This document shows, one piece after another, positions 24,229 to 36,459 of a stretch of 64,000 bases of DNA. The stretch comes from Druceiella hillmani (lineage: Eukaryota; Arthropoda; Insecta; Lepidoptera; Hepialidae). The notes below the pieces were generated by a model. The model was not told where the DNA came from and searched no databases. It saw only the letters and a program-made list of their open reading frames with translations. The DNA lies in contig JAYKKI010000095.1 in the NCBI GenBank assembly GCA_039881145.1, positions 3,116,001-3,180,000 of the forward strand, given 5' to 3'. A program made the position numbers and the translations under genes. Positions within the stretch are counted from its first letter, which is position 1; each line of letters begins with the position of its first letter.

Positions 24229-24840
24229 ACAGCCATCTTTATCATTTTTTACAGATGAAATTTTCCTTTTATGCCCTAGTTATCTAAATAATAGTTTGAA
24301 AGTCACGACGTTGTTTTTGAATACGCAAAATTATACGAGCGGACTTCCATACATTGACTAGTGCCGTATCGAAATATTTGCCACCCCTGCGAATCCGGAA
24401 TGGGTCACTAGTTTTATAACTAATTTTACATATTTAATCTTATAATTAAGGGAAAGTTTTGTAACGCCAACTCTTGCCCAATTTTGACACTGTAAAACTT
24501 ATATTTATTGACATAGAATTAATATTATCCTAAATATTCCTTTGTCTTTTTCGATTTTAAATTTCGTTCTCTTTAAAAACTTTATGGATTATAAAGCGGT
24601 TTCAGGTCCTTTAGATCGTTCTAATATTATTCTATAGTTTTCATCGTTACATTATATTAATAATATGTAGCGTACTTTTCAGCGCTTTCATTTTAAATGT
24701 ACCTGGCTACATTTTCAGGCACAAATTTCATAATTTTCACAAATTTCATTGCCCACTCTGAATACGCAAGTGCGCCATCACAAATACGGCGGTGAAAGTA
24801 CAATTTTCTTCAAGCCGACGTGTAAAGTTGAACATTAATA
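24229..24840. other. No recognised feature
   Basis: AT-rich sequence upstream of the GC-rich block. Confidence 0.4.
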
Positions 24841-25101
24841 TTTGTCTTTGCGCAGGCGGGGGCTGGGGTGGTGTCGCCCCCTAATGAACGTAATTTCCTG
24901 CGCCTCCTACGCCCGGCGGCCTCATCTCTGGATTTCCTTCTAGCGGAAGTCGAATTGTCCCTCCGTCGTAGTAGGAAGGAAAATGCTACTAACTATGCAG
25001 AGTGTGACCGGCGCGGGGCCCGCTTGAGCAGTTAGCGGTAGCGTTGTGTTTGCCTTATTTATGTGTGAGGACGACGTTCGTTTCACTTGTCGTGAGTTTG
25101 C
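24841..25101 (+). promoter_or_regulatory. GC-rich block, candidate noncoding first exon
   Basis: The block is clearly richer in G, C and CpG than its surroundings and contains GGGGGCTGGGGTGG and GGCGCGGGGCCCGC. It ends at a consensus donor, GTAAGT at 25102-25107, with a second possible donor GTGAGT at 25092. No long frame is conserved-looking. A 5'UTR exon and promoter of a plus-strand gene with a long first intron would explain it, but no partner exon was identified. Confidence 0.3.
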
Positions 25102-25107
25102 GTAAGT

Positions 25108-27314
25108 GCTGTTTTTGTTTGTAGTAGCGTAGCAGCGAATGTAGGGTAGCAATCGTAGTCTGTTTAGATTCTAGATTGAACAGGGTAGCCAATAGTTAGT
25201 TGACAAATTTCAAGGTGCTTTACGCCCAAAACCAATATTCTATCTATCCGTCGATGTAGATGGCTACCTAATATAGTTGATAACTTTTATCTATCCTTAG
25301 TTTGCTTCCCGTAAGTATTTTGATGTTTTAACTATTGACAGTCGTAGATAGCTTCCTATCCGTACCGTGCCTTATGATCGATGCATTTCGTTAACACATA
25401 TAGCAAATTCACCATTAACAATAAATACGCACGAAATAAATAAATAATAACTAACCAGGGACATTTTAGTTATATACGATTAGATGTACTTTAAATATTT
25501 CGAGTATGTGTAAGTAGCAGATGTACATTTTTATATTTCAAAATCAAGAATAATACAGGTAATATAAAAATAATCAATGATGCGTACTTGTGGAACGCAA
25601 TCCACTTTTCTTTATGTCAAGTGTAAAATCGAAAAAAAAATCGGATTGAAAACATCGAAAAAAAATAGGGAAAAAAAATTATTATAACTGAAGGAAGTAA
25701 TAAATATAATAATAGATGGTATTTATTATTTATTTTTTATACAATAACCCTTGTTATGATATGTATAATAAATTATAATGATAATTACTATATTATATTA
25801 ATTAAACAGAAAGTTTATTAATCCGAAATCTATTTTTAAAATTTTGCTCTTTGCGCTCACGCATATAATTTACTCGGTGTTTACAGGTACACCGGGCTCT
25901 ATTGCTTTCTTTATCCGAGTTACCATCCTAGTATAACGATTGCAAAATATATTAATCGCTATAGATTGAGGACGAAATTCTCATTGTCAATAACTTTTTC
26001 TTAACAAAAAAATGATTAATTTTATATAAGATAGACCTTTGATAGGTGTTTATCGCTCGAAAATAACAGATATAAAAATCGCTTACTGTTGATAACTCAA
26101 TTTATTGAAGATAAATGTCAATAAGTTATTGGGAAGCAACATCTGTCACTTTTATACAACATTGGATAGCCAGGGAGTGATTCGCCCTCCCATTGGTAAA
26201 TGGCGTACGGAGATAGTAATTTCTATCTGGTGATATGTTACTGATATGCAAAACTGAAACGTCAGTTAGAATTTCTATCCCTAGTAATACAAAAGCCCGG
26301 ATAAACAAAACATTAGTTCTATTTAGAAAACCCACAGCAGGATAAGCGCGTTATTTAAAAGATCCCTCAAAGCTAGTAGGTCTGAGCTGTGGCCGATTAA
26401 CATATTTGATGATCTCTTGAAAAGTGCAAATTAAATATAACCTTTTAAATTATCTGAAACTATAACATAACATTATATAAATCAAACAATGACTGTGCTA
26501 TCAGGTGATACCACCTTTGACAAATTGACTTCCATTCATAGTCAATTAATGATACCTTGCGACTTTATCCGCATGGAGTTGCATTCCAAAATGCAAGTAC
26601 AGTGTTTTAACGTGTTTTTTATACTGTTATATTGCACATAAATAATTAGTGCAGCTTAAATCCCGCACGAGCCGACTTGCGCTCCCTACCACCTTTCCCC
26701 TGTCACCCCGGGGTGTTCCTACAGTCGATCACTGCTCATCATCCAAGTGGTAGAGATTTTTAGACAGACAGACGAAATTGACGGTTTTATTAAGTTTAAA
26801 ATTGTGGTTCGTACTTTTCCGTTTGCGTATTGGAAAACTGAAGTATTCCCCGACAATCACAGACACTTCAGTTTTATTTGTCTGTATGCATTAAAACAGT
26901 ATCGAAATTTTATGAAATCTGTTTCTCTTCTGTGTGAAATTTTATGAATATTGTAATTTTTATTCAAAAGAGTAAGAAACACTTGCATTAAACAAGGGGT
27001 AAATATTAAATAGAGGTGAACTGGTGAAAATTTTTCGCACTTCACAAAGCCTAAAGACGGGTTTTGTACTCTTGTAATTTTAATTGCTACAGTCCTTGGA
27101 ACTCGTTATGAATTAATTCGATCTATACTATGAAGATATATTTTCTTAGAGATTGAGAGATACTATCGAAGACTGTGATTGAAGTTCAACTTCTTACAAG
27201 TGTATATGATAAATAAAAGATCCAAGAAAAACAAATCATATCCGTTCTACAATGCTTACTGAAGATATCCATTATCACCATGATGCATTGTTCATTATTG
27301 CAATTATTATTATA
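25108..27314. other. Two kilobases without a recognised gene
   Basis: Mostly AT-rich. A GC-richer patch at 26660-26750 (CACCTTTCCCCTGTCACCC) is unassigned. No coding frame with family resemblance was seen. Confidence 0.4.
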
Positions 27315-27711
27315 CTAGCGTGACCCGTGCGAAGTCTTCGCATTATTTATTCTATTTTACTAAAATTGACATATAGAGGCGCAAGTATCAAAAGCATTGA
27401 GCTAAAGCGCCACTTTATTTATACGTGAGTGGATTTGAAATTAAACAAAAATTTTACTGACCGTCAATCATATTGACGTTGAGCCGTTAGATGGCAGCAT
27501 TGCTGTTTTGTGTATATAATTTTAATAATTAATTAATTTGCAAAAACAATAGCAATAATAAATTTTTTAGTTGTGGATGCCGGTAGAGCAAGCAATTATC
27601 TATAAAATGATATATAATTTATGTGGATTAGTTGTGAGGTTTTTTCTAAAAAGGGAGTGTAACATCTTAACCTTAGCGTATTAATATATATGATGATGAT
27701 GATGATGATGA
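27315..27711 (-). mobile_element. Short non-autonomous Helitron, copy 1
   Basis: On the minus strand it ends GCGAAGACTTCGCACGGGTC followed by ACGCTAG and T, with a strong hairpin (GCGAAG/CTTCGC) close to the CTAG. Its 5' end is a TC within a (TCA)n run, starting TCATATATATTAATACGC. The element of about 390 bp has no coding capacity. A second copy in opposite orientation lies at 52710-53120 and aligns over its whole length, apart from about 35 bp present only in the second copy. The exact 5' base is uncertain because of the triplet repeat. Confidence 0.8.
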
Positions 27712-28139
27712 TTATGGCTGTCCTGCATTGACCATTCTTGGGGAATTTTTAGATTTTAATGTTGAATTGGTTTTTTATATACCAAATAGTTTTAAAATTT
27801 CAGAAAAATATAAATGTGGTGCAAAGTGCGATGCAAACGAAAGTCATTCACGTTTAGTGTTGATATACACATTTATCAGTCCATGGCGATAAATATCATT
27901 GGGTATAACAATTCTGGTTTCGATTTGTCTCCATTACTATCTCCTATAAATATTTAATCATGATGTAAGTGTCATCTTGTAGTTAGAGACCTGAATTGTT
28001 ATATATCTACAAAGTTGCCACTATATAACTTCTATATATAACTTCTATAATATAACTTCTATTTATTAATTAGGCATTCATACCTATCATAATAAATAAT
28101 TATCAGAGTAGGAAAAATACATTTTGATATTTTATATCA
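27712..28139. other. No recognised feature
   Basis: AT-rich spacer between the Helitron and the tandem repeat. Confidence 0.4.
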
Positions 28140-28800
28140 GGGTTCACGAAATCTACATACGCTTTCAATTGGATATTGTTCCGTATTTCGGGAATATTCC
28201 ATTTCTGTTTACACCTCCAAGTTATCGAATTCATACCGCACCGTTGCACCGTCTATAAGTTGTCTGAAAAAATTGTATTTATCCTAATTTTACTATTTAT
28301 CACCAGAAAATTAAAAACCATTATTAATTCAGAAAATCTACAAACGCTCATTATTCCAGACATAGTCAAAAAATCTACGCACGGTTTTCATTCCAGAAAT
28401 TGTTGGTTATCTTGTGAATATTCCTTAATTGTTTACGCTGCCAAGTTATGGGATTCATTAGATCCCAGCTATATAGACTTACAAAAATCGTCTGAAAAAA
28501 TCCTACCTCTCCTAATTTTGCTAATTATCAACATTTCATTGGTTCAGAAAATCTACCTACTCTCTATAATTTAGACATCGTCTGTTATTTTCCAAATATT
28601 ATTTATCTGTTTACGCCGCCGAGTTATCAAATTCTTATGGAATTCATCACATCCCAGTATCAAAAATGCACCGTATATATAGAATTCCACAAGTTTTCGG
28701 AAAAATGTTGTCTCTCCTAATTGAATTAATTATCATCATTTTGTTGATTCAAAATATCTGCGTACGCTCTTCATTCCTCACTTTGTTGGTGATTTCGTGA
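28140..28800. repeat. Diverged ~200-bp tandem repeat, 3-4 units
   Basis: AAATCTACNNACGCTC-like starts occur near 28150, 28336, 28550 and 28755. Each is followed by a CCAAGTTATnRAATTCAT-like block and TCTGAAAAAATnnTnTCTCC. The 132-codon frame at 28176-28574 lies within the array and is considered an artefact of the repeat. Confidence 0.8.
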
Positions 28801-29828
28801 ACTTTAGTTTAGCAACTTATAAACCCGCCGTCTCTGTACATAAACTTTACAACTTTTTATATGTAGTCAATAAAATCAATCGTTAATTATATAAGTGCCG
28901 TTGGTATCTAACATTTGTCGCCAACATATATGTAGAGCTAAAGTTCCGTCCTTGTAGAAATATTCGGGCCTTTGATTGAAATACCGGTGAAGTTCGATTT
29001 TTATATGACTTTCGTCTTTTAATTTTCTTTCACGTAAATCATGAGACAGAGCGCGAAACAGATGGTAATCGGTGATGGTAAACATCCCATATACCTACAT
29101 ATTTTTTACTTGCTAAATTTTGAAAAATATTCATATGAGAATTAAAAAGTGGTAAATAAAGTAGTAAATTTTTTTTGTTTTATGTATCATATGGCATATC
29201 ATATGAGAGCGCTTATTACGAGTAATAGAAATATATATCAAAATATGTAGTTTAAAATAATATAAATATGCGATTTAATTTTTTTCATAACTGTCTTGAA
29301 AATTTCAAAAATATTGTGAAAAATATGCGAAAAAAGAACATTCCTCCCTCCTTTATTTCCGAACCTATTAAACAAAAACATCGTGAAAAATATAGGGTAA
29401 GTAAAATCTGGTTAGAAGATTACAGAAAAAACTAAAGAGATCATCCTTGATTTTATAATTTTTGAAATATACGCTATGCTTTTATCCCTATGAAAGTTTA
29501 TAATTAGTTTGGGAAAAAATAATATTTGTATAATAGTAGGCCCGTGAGAATGATTCGCAAATGACCGAATGGTGATGTAATGTGAAAATAAGTGAATAAA
29601 AGGTATTTTATTTTGAAAAGTAATAATAAAAGTCTTATTGTAAAAAAATGTCAATTGATGGCGCTGTTTTAAATAATTACTGATTGAATGATTGTCGTCC
29701 ATGTTTGTCAATAGATGGCGCCATTTACAATAAAAACATCATTGAGAAATAATATACAGAGAATTAAAAAATTAAAAAAAATAATTAAAGAATTCATTTT
29801 GAATTGCTTGTTTATATTTCGTCATTAG
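28801..29828. other. No recognised gene
   Basis: AT-rich. The GATGGCGC word at 29658-29665 recurs at 29715-29722 with similar flanks (CAATTGATGGCGC and CAATAGATGGCGC), a motif I have seen often in lepidopteran noncoding DNA. Confidence 0.4.
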
Positions 29829-29940
29829 CGGTGAAGGTAATCTTCAAAGTGATAGCTCAGTCATTGGTTTTGATGAAGTATTAAAGGAAATATGTCGTAC
29901 CGAAGAAAAAACACCTTTAAGAAATAATATTTGGAGATAA
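29829..29940 (+). CDS. Candidate terminal coding exon, unknown protein
   Basis: After an acceptor-like TTTATATTTCGTCATTAG, one frame is open for about 37 codons to TAA at 29938-29940. It includes GEGNLQSDSSVIGFDEVLKE and ICRTEEKTPLRNNIW, with a polar, soluble composition unlike AT-noise frames nearby. An AATAAA lies at 30059, about 120 bases past the stop, fitting a short 3'UTR. No family is recognised, and no upstream exon in matching phase was found. It could be chance. Confidence 0.3.
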
Positions 29941-30121
29941 ATAATAGTATAAACATTCATGGTTACCATTCATACGTAAATGTTTCTATAGGCATTAGTA
30001 AAACACAAGTCAAGTAATCATCCCAATTTCATTAACTTGTATGTATATTTCAACTGACAATAAACTCTGCTACTAAGTTTCACTCGCAAAGTGACATTCA
30101 CTGAAACCTAGCAGTACTTAC

Positions 30122-30245
30122 GTCAGCATCGTGTACATGCAAATCGCCGACCGCATTCGCCTTAACACGCTTTACGGCCGCCCGCCGCCGCACGCTACAT
30201 TGTCGCGGGCGCCACGGCGCCGCCCTCCCTGGCGAGCTCTCTCAT
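30122..30245 (-). promoter_or_regulatory. GC-rich block, candidate minus-strand first exon
   Basis: A CpG-rich island (CGGCCGCCCGCCGCCGCACG, GGGCGCCACGGCGCCG) sits in AT-rich DNA. Read on the minus strand it runs into GCTGAC followed by the consensus donor GTAAGT (plus-strand ACTTAC at 30116-30121). This suggests an untranslated first exon and promoter for a minus-strand gene extending toward lower coordinates. No acceptor exon was paired with it. Confidence 0.3.
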
Positions 30246-30526
30246 TTTACCAAATGGTTCTGATGTATCCTGGATTGAATTGTCGAAATTGATATCAATT
30301 AGCTACGAATCCACCAGTCTTTGTTGTGACATAGCTATCCTGCATACAGTATATTTGAAGCAGGTTCCTGTAAAAAGCATTAAATTATTTTTACTTGAAA
30401 TGAATAGGTTTAGTAAACGATTGAGATTTGTCATATAGTTCCTTCTACTCAGTTTGTTATACAGAATGACCTGCATGAATAAAAGGCACGTTCTTTATTA
30501 TAACCCGTATATACGGCACCATTTTT
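30246..30526. other. No recognised feature
   Basis: AT-rich spacer. Confidence 0.4.
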
Positions 30527-30715
30527 GCTACAAGAGCAATCTTTTCCAGTCGGCCTTAATAGATGCTGTGATATGTTGGGTTGATCACAGGCTTACGGCC
30601 TTTGACGACGGGGCGCATCCCGACGATTTGGTTACGAATCCTGGTCGCTCTTCGGGCGGGTCTGTATTAATTTTGAGATTGGCTGTACGAGATTGCTCTC
30701 GTAGCAATAACACCA
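30527..30715 (+). mobile_element. SINE-like repeat, copy 2, with inverted ends
   Basis: The segment begins GCTACAAGAGCAATCTT and ends with the near-complement GAGATTGCTCTCGTAGC. GGTTACGAATCC at about 30629 resembles a Pol III B box with one inserted base. One frame reads NPGRSSGGSV and ILRLAVRDCSRSNN, a peptide I recall as frequent in translations of lepidopteran repeats. It is homologous to 8075-8230 in the opposite orientation. Inverted ends and a B-box-like motif point in different directions (MITE or SINE), so the class is open. Confidence 0.6.
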
Positions 30716-31862
30716 CATATATATCATTTCTGTACATCAAGATCTATGAATAAATAAGTAAATATATAAATATATAAATTAAATATTAAAATTCAAATCG
30801 AATTGTAATTACAACAATTTCTTAAATGAGAATTAAAAAGAAATTTACAGTAATAAACGATTACAAAAGAAAATCGTTTAAATTGACATGTCGGGGAAAA
30901 AGGTAAAAGATAAGACAGAGGGAGACAAAGTATATAGGATATGCACGGAATGGTAATAGTTAGTAAAATTAGGAGTAGAATGTTTTCACACTTATGGAAG
31001 TCTAAACAGTCGGTGCTTTTCTGATGCTGAGACCTAACAAATTCTATAACTTGGTGGCATAAACAGACAGAAAATATTAGGTTGGCAATTTATAAACCCG
31101 CCTCTTTTTTCGACCGATTTCTGGAATGTTATAGAAACATCTAGAATTTTTCTTGTAGGGTGTATAAAGAGTGCGGCATTCGAGCTTCTATTCAGTTTAC
31201 ACTTGAGCAATCGGCTAGTAAATTCCAAGCCAAACTTCAAGTCCAAGCTTACGATGCGAAATTCCAAGTTTCTACGTAGCATCGTTTATGAGAATCGTCG
31301 TGAAATCGTCGATGACAAACAGACAGATGAGTGATTTAATAAAATCTTCATTTTTCATTTTGAGGTACGGAACCACAAATATGTAAAATAATATAGGACC
31401 CAGGTCTCTTGAATATACTACAATAAAATTTTATAGAACGCGTTGTATCAATGAAAACGTTCACCAATTAAAATAATCGGTTTAAGTTCACTAAATATTT
31501 GTTTAAAGATATGAATAAAAGACTGTATCAATGTTTAAATCTTATCATTTTTGCGATAGATATAAAGAATATTAAACAGAATTTTGTTTTTATTAGAGAC
31601 GAAATAAATTTAGAAAAAAAAAATTAATGTACCCTTTTTAACGTATCCCTTTTCCGCTATTTGGTTATGAAACCGTAGAAATTGGTTAATAAAAATATGT
31701 AATTCTAGAAAAAATTGTATTAAAAAATAGTAAAATGTAAGTAAATGTACTATAATCTAATTTATTTTCATATAACGAAAATTGTCGTATCTAACAAAAA
31801 AATTAATTCGTTTCAGTTCTGTTTCAATGAAGTATAGGTGAGGGACTTTAACAGGTATTCCC
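30716..31862. other. No recognised gene; traces of dispersed repeats
   Basis: 31015-31070 resembles 21430-21480. 31355-31375 carries GAGGTACGGAACC, a trace of the dispersed GGTTCCGTACCTC repeat. Nothing else was recognised. Confidence 0.4.
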
Positions 31863-32160
31863 ATTGCATTTTGAGCATGCGGTTATGTAACGTAACGCAC
31901 TTTTTTCTTTAATTTTTCTATGTAAAACTTCGACAATAAACTTTTTTATTAACGTGCTTTTTATAAATACGCACAATTTTTATGCTATATTCTAGATATA
32001 AGATATATTTTCATTTGGTTCATTACATTTTGAGCATGCAGTTGTGTAACGTAACGCACTTTTTTCTTTAATTTTTCTATTTAAAACTTCGACAATAAAC
32101 TTTTTTTATTAACGTGCTTTTTATAAATATGCAGTTTCTATGCTATGATTCTAGATATTA
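31863..32160. repeat. Two tandem ~160-bp copies
   Basis: GAGCATGCRGTTRTGTAACG begins at 31873 and 32032. The copies stay similar through TTTTCTTTAATTTTTCTAT and CTTCGACAATAAAC to ATTAACGTGCTTTTTATAA. Confidence 0.9.
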
Positions 32161-34779
32161 TATTTATTTACACTTGATTATCAATATTCATTTAAATTAA
32201 TCTGTATAAGGACTTCGTTTAATTTAGATTGTGATTCATAATTTTAAAAAAAGCAAGAAAATGAACAGTACTCTCAATATTTTTATTAAGTAATTTTAGG
32301 GTTCTATATCTTAAAAAACAACGTACTTTCTAAATGGTCAATGAAGGTCCGTGTATCCGTCTATCACTTCCGTTTTTCTCCTGAGAAACTCTTTGACTTT
32401 AAAATGTATAACGACCAGAACAATAATGAAATATGCATCCGCACTTAAAAAAATAATATTTGTCTGAGAATTAAGCAGATTTGGTATAACAAAAACATGT
32501 TTTCGGTCTTTTTGATCATTCATTAAAACAGCTTAAAATGTTTACAAAATCTTGGACCCGTCGCCGCTTTACGTATGCAAAGCTGAAATTATGAAAAAAC
32601 ATAATCGAAAAATTATGGTAATATCTCTAGGTCTCATAGTTTTCGCTAAAGTAACGATTTTTTGTTGCTTAGTGTATTGTAACGTATATACGTGCTAAAA
32701 CATATTAATATTTCTGAACAGTTTGAAAGAAATATTTTATTCTTCTAGATATTACAACATTTATGTGTATGTGTAATCGTAGCGCAAGTTTTACAGGAAT
32801 TAACGGGATTTTCAACAATTAGTTTTGTTATAATTTAAATTAACTCAATAATCACATGATATTCGGCAAGTATAGAGCGCATCAGTAAGAGTCCTCACTT
32901 GGACTAAGTTTGACATTCAGTTTTAAAGTGATTCTTGTCAATGTCGCTTATGAAAATTTGCAATGAATGCAATGTAAAAAAATCTGTCTTGTTTTTAAAA
33001 TTTTATAAAACTGTAAAATTCGTACTATGCCATCTTTCACTTCACTGTTACTCCTTTTGTCTACGTGCTTATTTTCCAGATTAACAGATGTAATACACTT
33101 AAGTTACCATATATTCAATAATATATAGAAACAGATGCAGTAAATATAAGTGTCGTAATTCACCAAAAGTTACATTGCCTTTTGCACAACGAGAAAGTCT
33201 AAGGTTCCTTCAAACAGCATTTTACGATATTTTTAGAACTCTTCAACGTTATACTTACTGGGGATGAGATTCTTCTTGAGTTCCGCCCACACTTGAACAA
33301 TTTTAGGGTTGTATCTAACCCCAAAGGAAACCTCTTACGAGAACATTTACGTGTCCGTTACAAATATAAACTTGCAAAAATAAACTTTAGCACAGCAATA
33401 AAGCACATTAAACTGCACATTTCTCAGTAGCTAACCCATAACAATATTTAGATATTCCACATACAGTGTCGTTTAAAAGGGTTATTTACAACGATTTCAA
33501 AAATGATTTTCCTAATTTTGGGTACTATACTGAAAAATGTGCAAAAAATTATATTCCCTACCACTTATTTGCCAAAATACTGAACCTAAAATTATGAAAA
33601 AGACTGGGCTAAAAATCTACGTAAAATTTGCAGGAATGTTACTGAAAGTTGCTCCTAAATAATATTAGACAAAATATTTATTACTCTGGTTAGTCCACAT
33701 TATAGAAGATTTATGATAAATGAAATAATTTCTCTCCAAATGAAGCAAGGAAAATCCAATTTGCGAGCTCTTGGTCAGTTTTTTAGACATATAGAGAAGG
33801 TTACATAGGTGATGAATATATTTTTTATTCATAGAAACTTCAGAATTTTCTTATTTCATGTTTTTTTTTATACGAGTGAATAATATTCAGCATACCATTC
33901 AGAATTCAACTATGCATTAATTTAATGTGTCGTTAAAGATACACGTAATTTTTATTTTAAAAAATACTGCTAATATTGTAAACTTGTCTGACGTATAAAA
34001 TCTATTTCGCGGTTTGTATTGCTTTAATGTCATTATAATATTGTTGCTGTATTGTTATTATTTTATAAATATTTCAATAATTGAATACCGGATAAAAGGC
34101 CGAAAAGTATGCTTAAATGATTCAAATTAGAAAGTATTATTACCAAATCGTTACTGCAAACTGTTTTAGCGACACAAAAAAACATGTTGAATTATGGTTT
34201 AATATTTTGCAAATAATGGGTCATAATTCCTACCACAGTCAAGAATCATCGAGGTGGTCGAATTTAATTTCTCCACGAGTGTACCTACGACGTTTAAAAC
34301 GTTTAACTGCCCTGCTGGTGGGTAACGAAGTTGAGTTTTGGGCATTTGTACGCCACGCCCTTTGAATAAAGGCGCCAGTAATTAATTTGAAATTCACTTA
34401 GATCCTCTATTGGAAGAACATTAAAAAATGTCTATGTTGTTAAGTAATATACTTATATTAATTAAATTATGGTACCATTAAACATGACAAGTAATAATTT
34501 ATTAATTTAATTATCGATTTTCATAATGTAATGTATGGGAAAACTTGTTAACTAGTTATTTTGTATTATCTATAGAATATTTTGAAGTATCCTAAAATAA
34601 AGACAATGTTTTCGAAACAAAATATCAATATTAATATTGGGGATACATGGTGTTTCCTTTTGCGTATATTTTACTACTTTTTAATTTAAATCGATTTGTT
34701 TGTGGTGGGAAAAGTTTGCAAAAGATTTTTTACGATATTTGACTTAATAACTTGACAATATAATATTTAATAAATATAA
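32161..34779. other. 2.6 kb without a recognised gene
   Basis: AT-rich. An 82-codon frame at 34117-34365 (starting MIQIRKYYYQIV) has mixed composition but no family resemblance and no splice signals that I could pair. A trace of the AGGGTTCYRTATCT repeat lies at 32298. Confidence 0.4.
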
Positions 34780-35860
34780 TAATAATAATTAATATAATAT
34801 TTTTTTATCATTCACTATACGCCGTTTTAACTCACTTTGGTATTTAACATGGCTAAACCATTAATATAATAATTAATATGGTTTATCAAAACAATTTTAC
34901 ACAATTTTATTAATGATATAGCTAATCAGTTCTTACTTCTAGACAGTTTTATACTTTTTGTTCCTAGATCACCTACATTTTTTTATCATTCGTTTACGCC
35001 ATTTTAAATTACTTTGTTTTGTATTTAACATATTTAAACCGCGATATAATCGCGTTTGCATCGCATTCTATTTTTATATTTTAACGCCTAAACTTCTACG
35101 AGCTTTTATTTTGACATAATAATGAATCGAGTTTACCAAAACAATTAACTTTATTATATTAATGAAATAGTTAATTAGTTTTAATTCATATATAGCTTTA
35201 GGCTACAATGAAAGCTCTTTTTATTAATAGGTCGTCCATATTTTTTATCATTCATTATACGCCGTTAAAGTTTAGGAGTTAGAATTTAAACGTAAAGTGA
35301 GTTACTTTACGTTTAAATTCTAACTCCTAAAGTTTGCTACGAATTTTTATTTTGACATAATAATGTATTGAATTTAGCATAATAATTAACTTTATTGTAC
35401 TAATGAAAATATTTAATTAGTTTTTATTCATGGATAGTTTTACATTAGAACGAAAACACTTTGTATTAATAGGTCGTCCACATGTTTTTTATCACCATTA
35501 TTTGCCATTTTAAAAGTCACTTTTTTATTTAACATGGTTAAACCACGATATAATTTCGTTTACGTCGCATTCTCGTCGAATTTCTCCTTTTAATTCTAAC
35601 GTCTGAACTGTTCTACGAACTTTTAGTTTGACATAATAATGAATTGAGTTTATCAAAACAATTAATTTTATTAATGAAATAACTAATCAGTTTTTATTTA
35701 TAGATATTTTTAGGCTAGAATGAAAACATGTCCTCCATCACTTGGCAATTTTATTACACCCCTTTTAAAACATTATTTTTATCTATATACATTTAACTTG
35801 GCTAAACCTCCATTACAATTTCGTTTACAACATATTCTCGTCCATGTTTAAACTTTCATA
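34780..35860. repeat. Diverged tandem array, ~250-bp unit, 4-5 copies
   Basis: TTTTTTATCATTCNNTATACGCC-like starts occur at about 34797, 34979, 35240 and 35485, with a weak one near 35735. Each unit continues with ATTTAACATGGCTAAACC, a TTTCGTTTACRTCGCATTCT block, and TTTTGACATAATAATGAAT. Spacing varies from 182 to 261 because of internal deletions. Confidence 0.85.
35271..35331. repeat. Perfect 28-bp palindrome with 5-bp spacer
   Basis: The arm 35271-35298, starting TTTAGGAGTTAGAATTTAAA, is exactly complementary to 35304-35331. The spacer is GAGTT. It interrupts one unit of the 250-bp array just where other units have the ordinary TAAACTTCTACGA-like sequence, so it is probably a local inverted duplication. 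Confidence 0.95.
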
Positions 35861-35877
35861 CGCTATTATTATAAGTT

Positions 35878-35935
35878 CTGTTGCGTTACAACATCTGCAG
35901 GTCGGCTATTAGCAAAGATTGACGTATTAAGATTT
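35878..35935. mobile_element. Small fragment of the fold-back family
   Basis: TTCTGTTGCGTTACAACATC followed by TGCAGGTCGG and TATTAGCAAAGATTGA parallels the inner arm and loop of copy A (GTTTCGTTGTATGACAACAT onward at about 12870). The match is short and diverged. Confidence 0.45.
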
Positions 35936-36459
35936 TTATACGTAATACGTTTAATAGATCACAAAAAGACAAAACAAATGACATTTTAAACATTATGCTC
36001 GCCTAATGAAAGTTGGAGTTATTAACAAGCATCGTTGGGACACATTTTCGTTACGATTACGTCAACCAATGACATAAGCGCGTTGTCAATAAATGTGCAA
36101 AATACGTTTCGTTTAATACATTATCGAATGCAATATATTTATTGTTGACAGTTTTCTAAATATTACTCTTTTCGTGATCAACGTATTTTGTTGCACTCAC
36201 AAATTAAACATGATACGAGTTTCGAAATATAAGATATAATCTACGTCAAAGGGACCATGCCTTCATTTCGTTTCAATTGCGTAAAACACAATAATACGTA
36301 TTTAGGTTTAATTTGTTAATAACATTCTCAACGGTTTAGTTATTTATTAGGTTGAGTTATTCTATGTTTTAGTCAAGTTCTAAACTGTACAGACCAATCT
36401 TGGAATATAAACACGTTTATAGCGCGTAACACGTTTCAAGCGATATTTCAGTATTACCC
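35936..36459. other. No recognised feature
   Basis: AT-rich spacer. Confidence 0.4.

Noticed and set aside
28176..28574. 132-codon plus-strand open frame
   Set aside because: It lies within a diverged ~200-bp tandem repeat and the peptide follows the repeat period.
34117..34365. 82-codon frame starting MIQIRKYYYQIV
   Set aside because: Composition is not clearly random, but there is no family, splice site or repeat support, so it was left unannotated as a gene.
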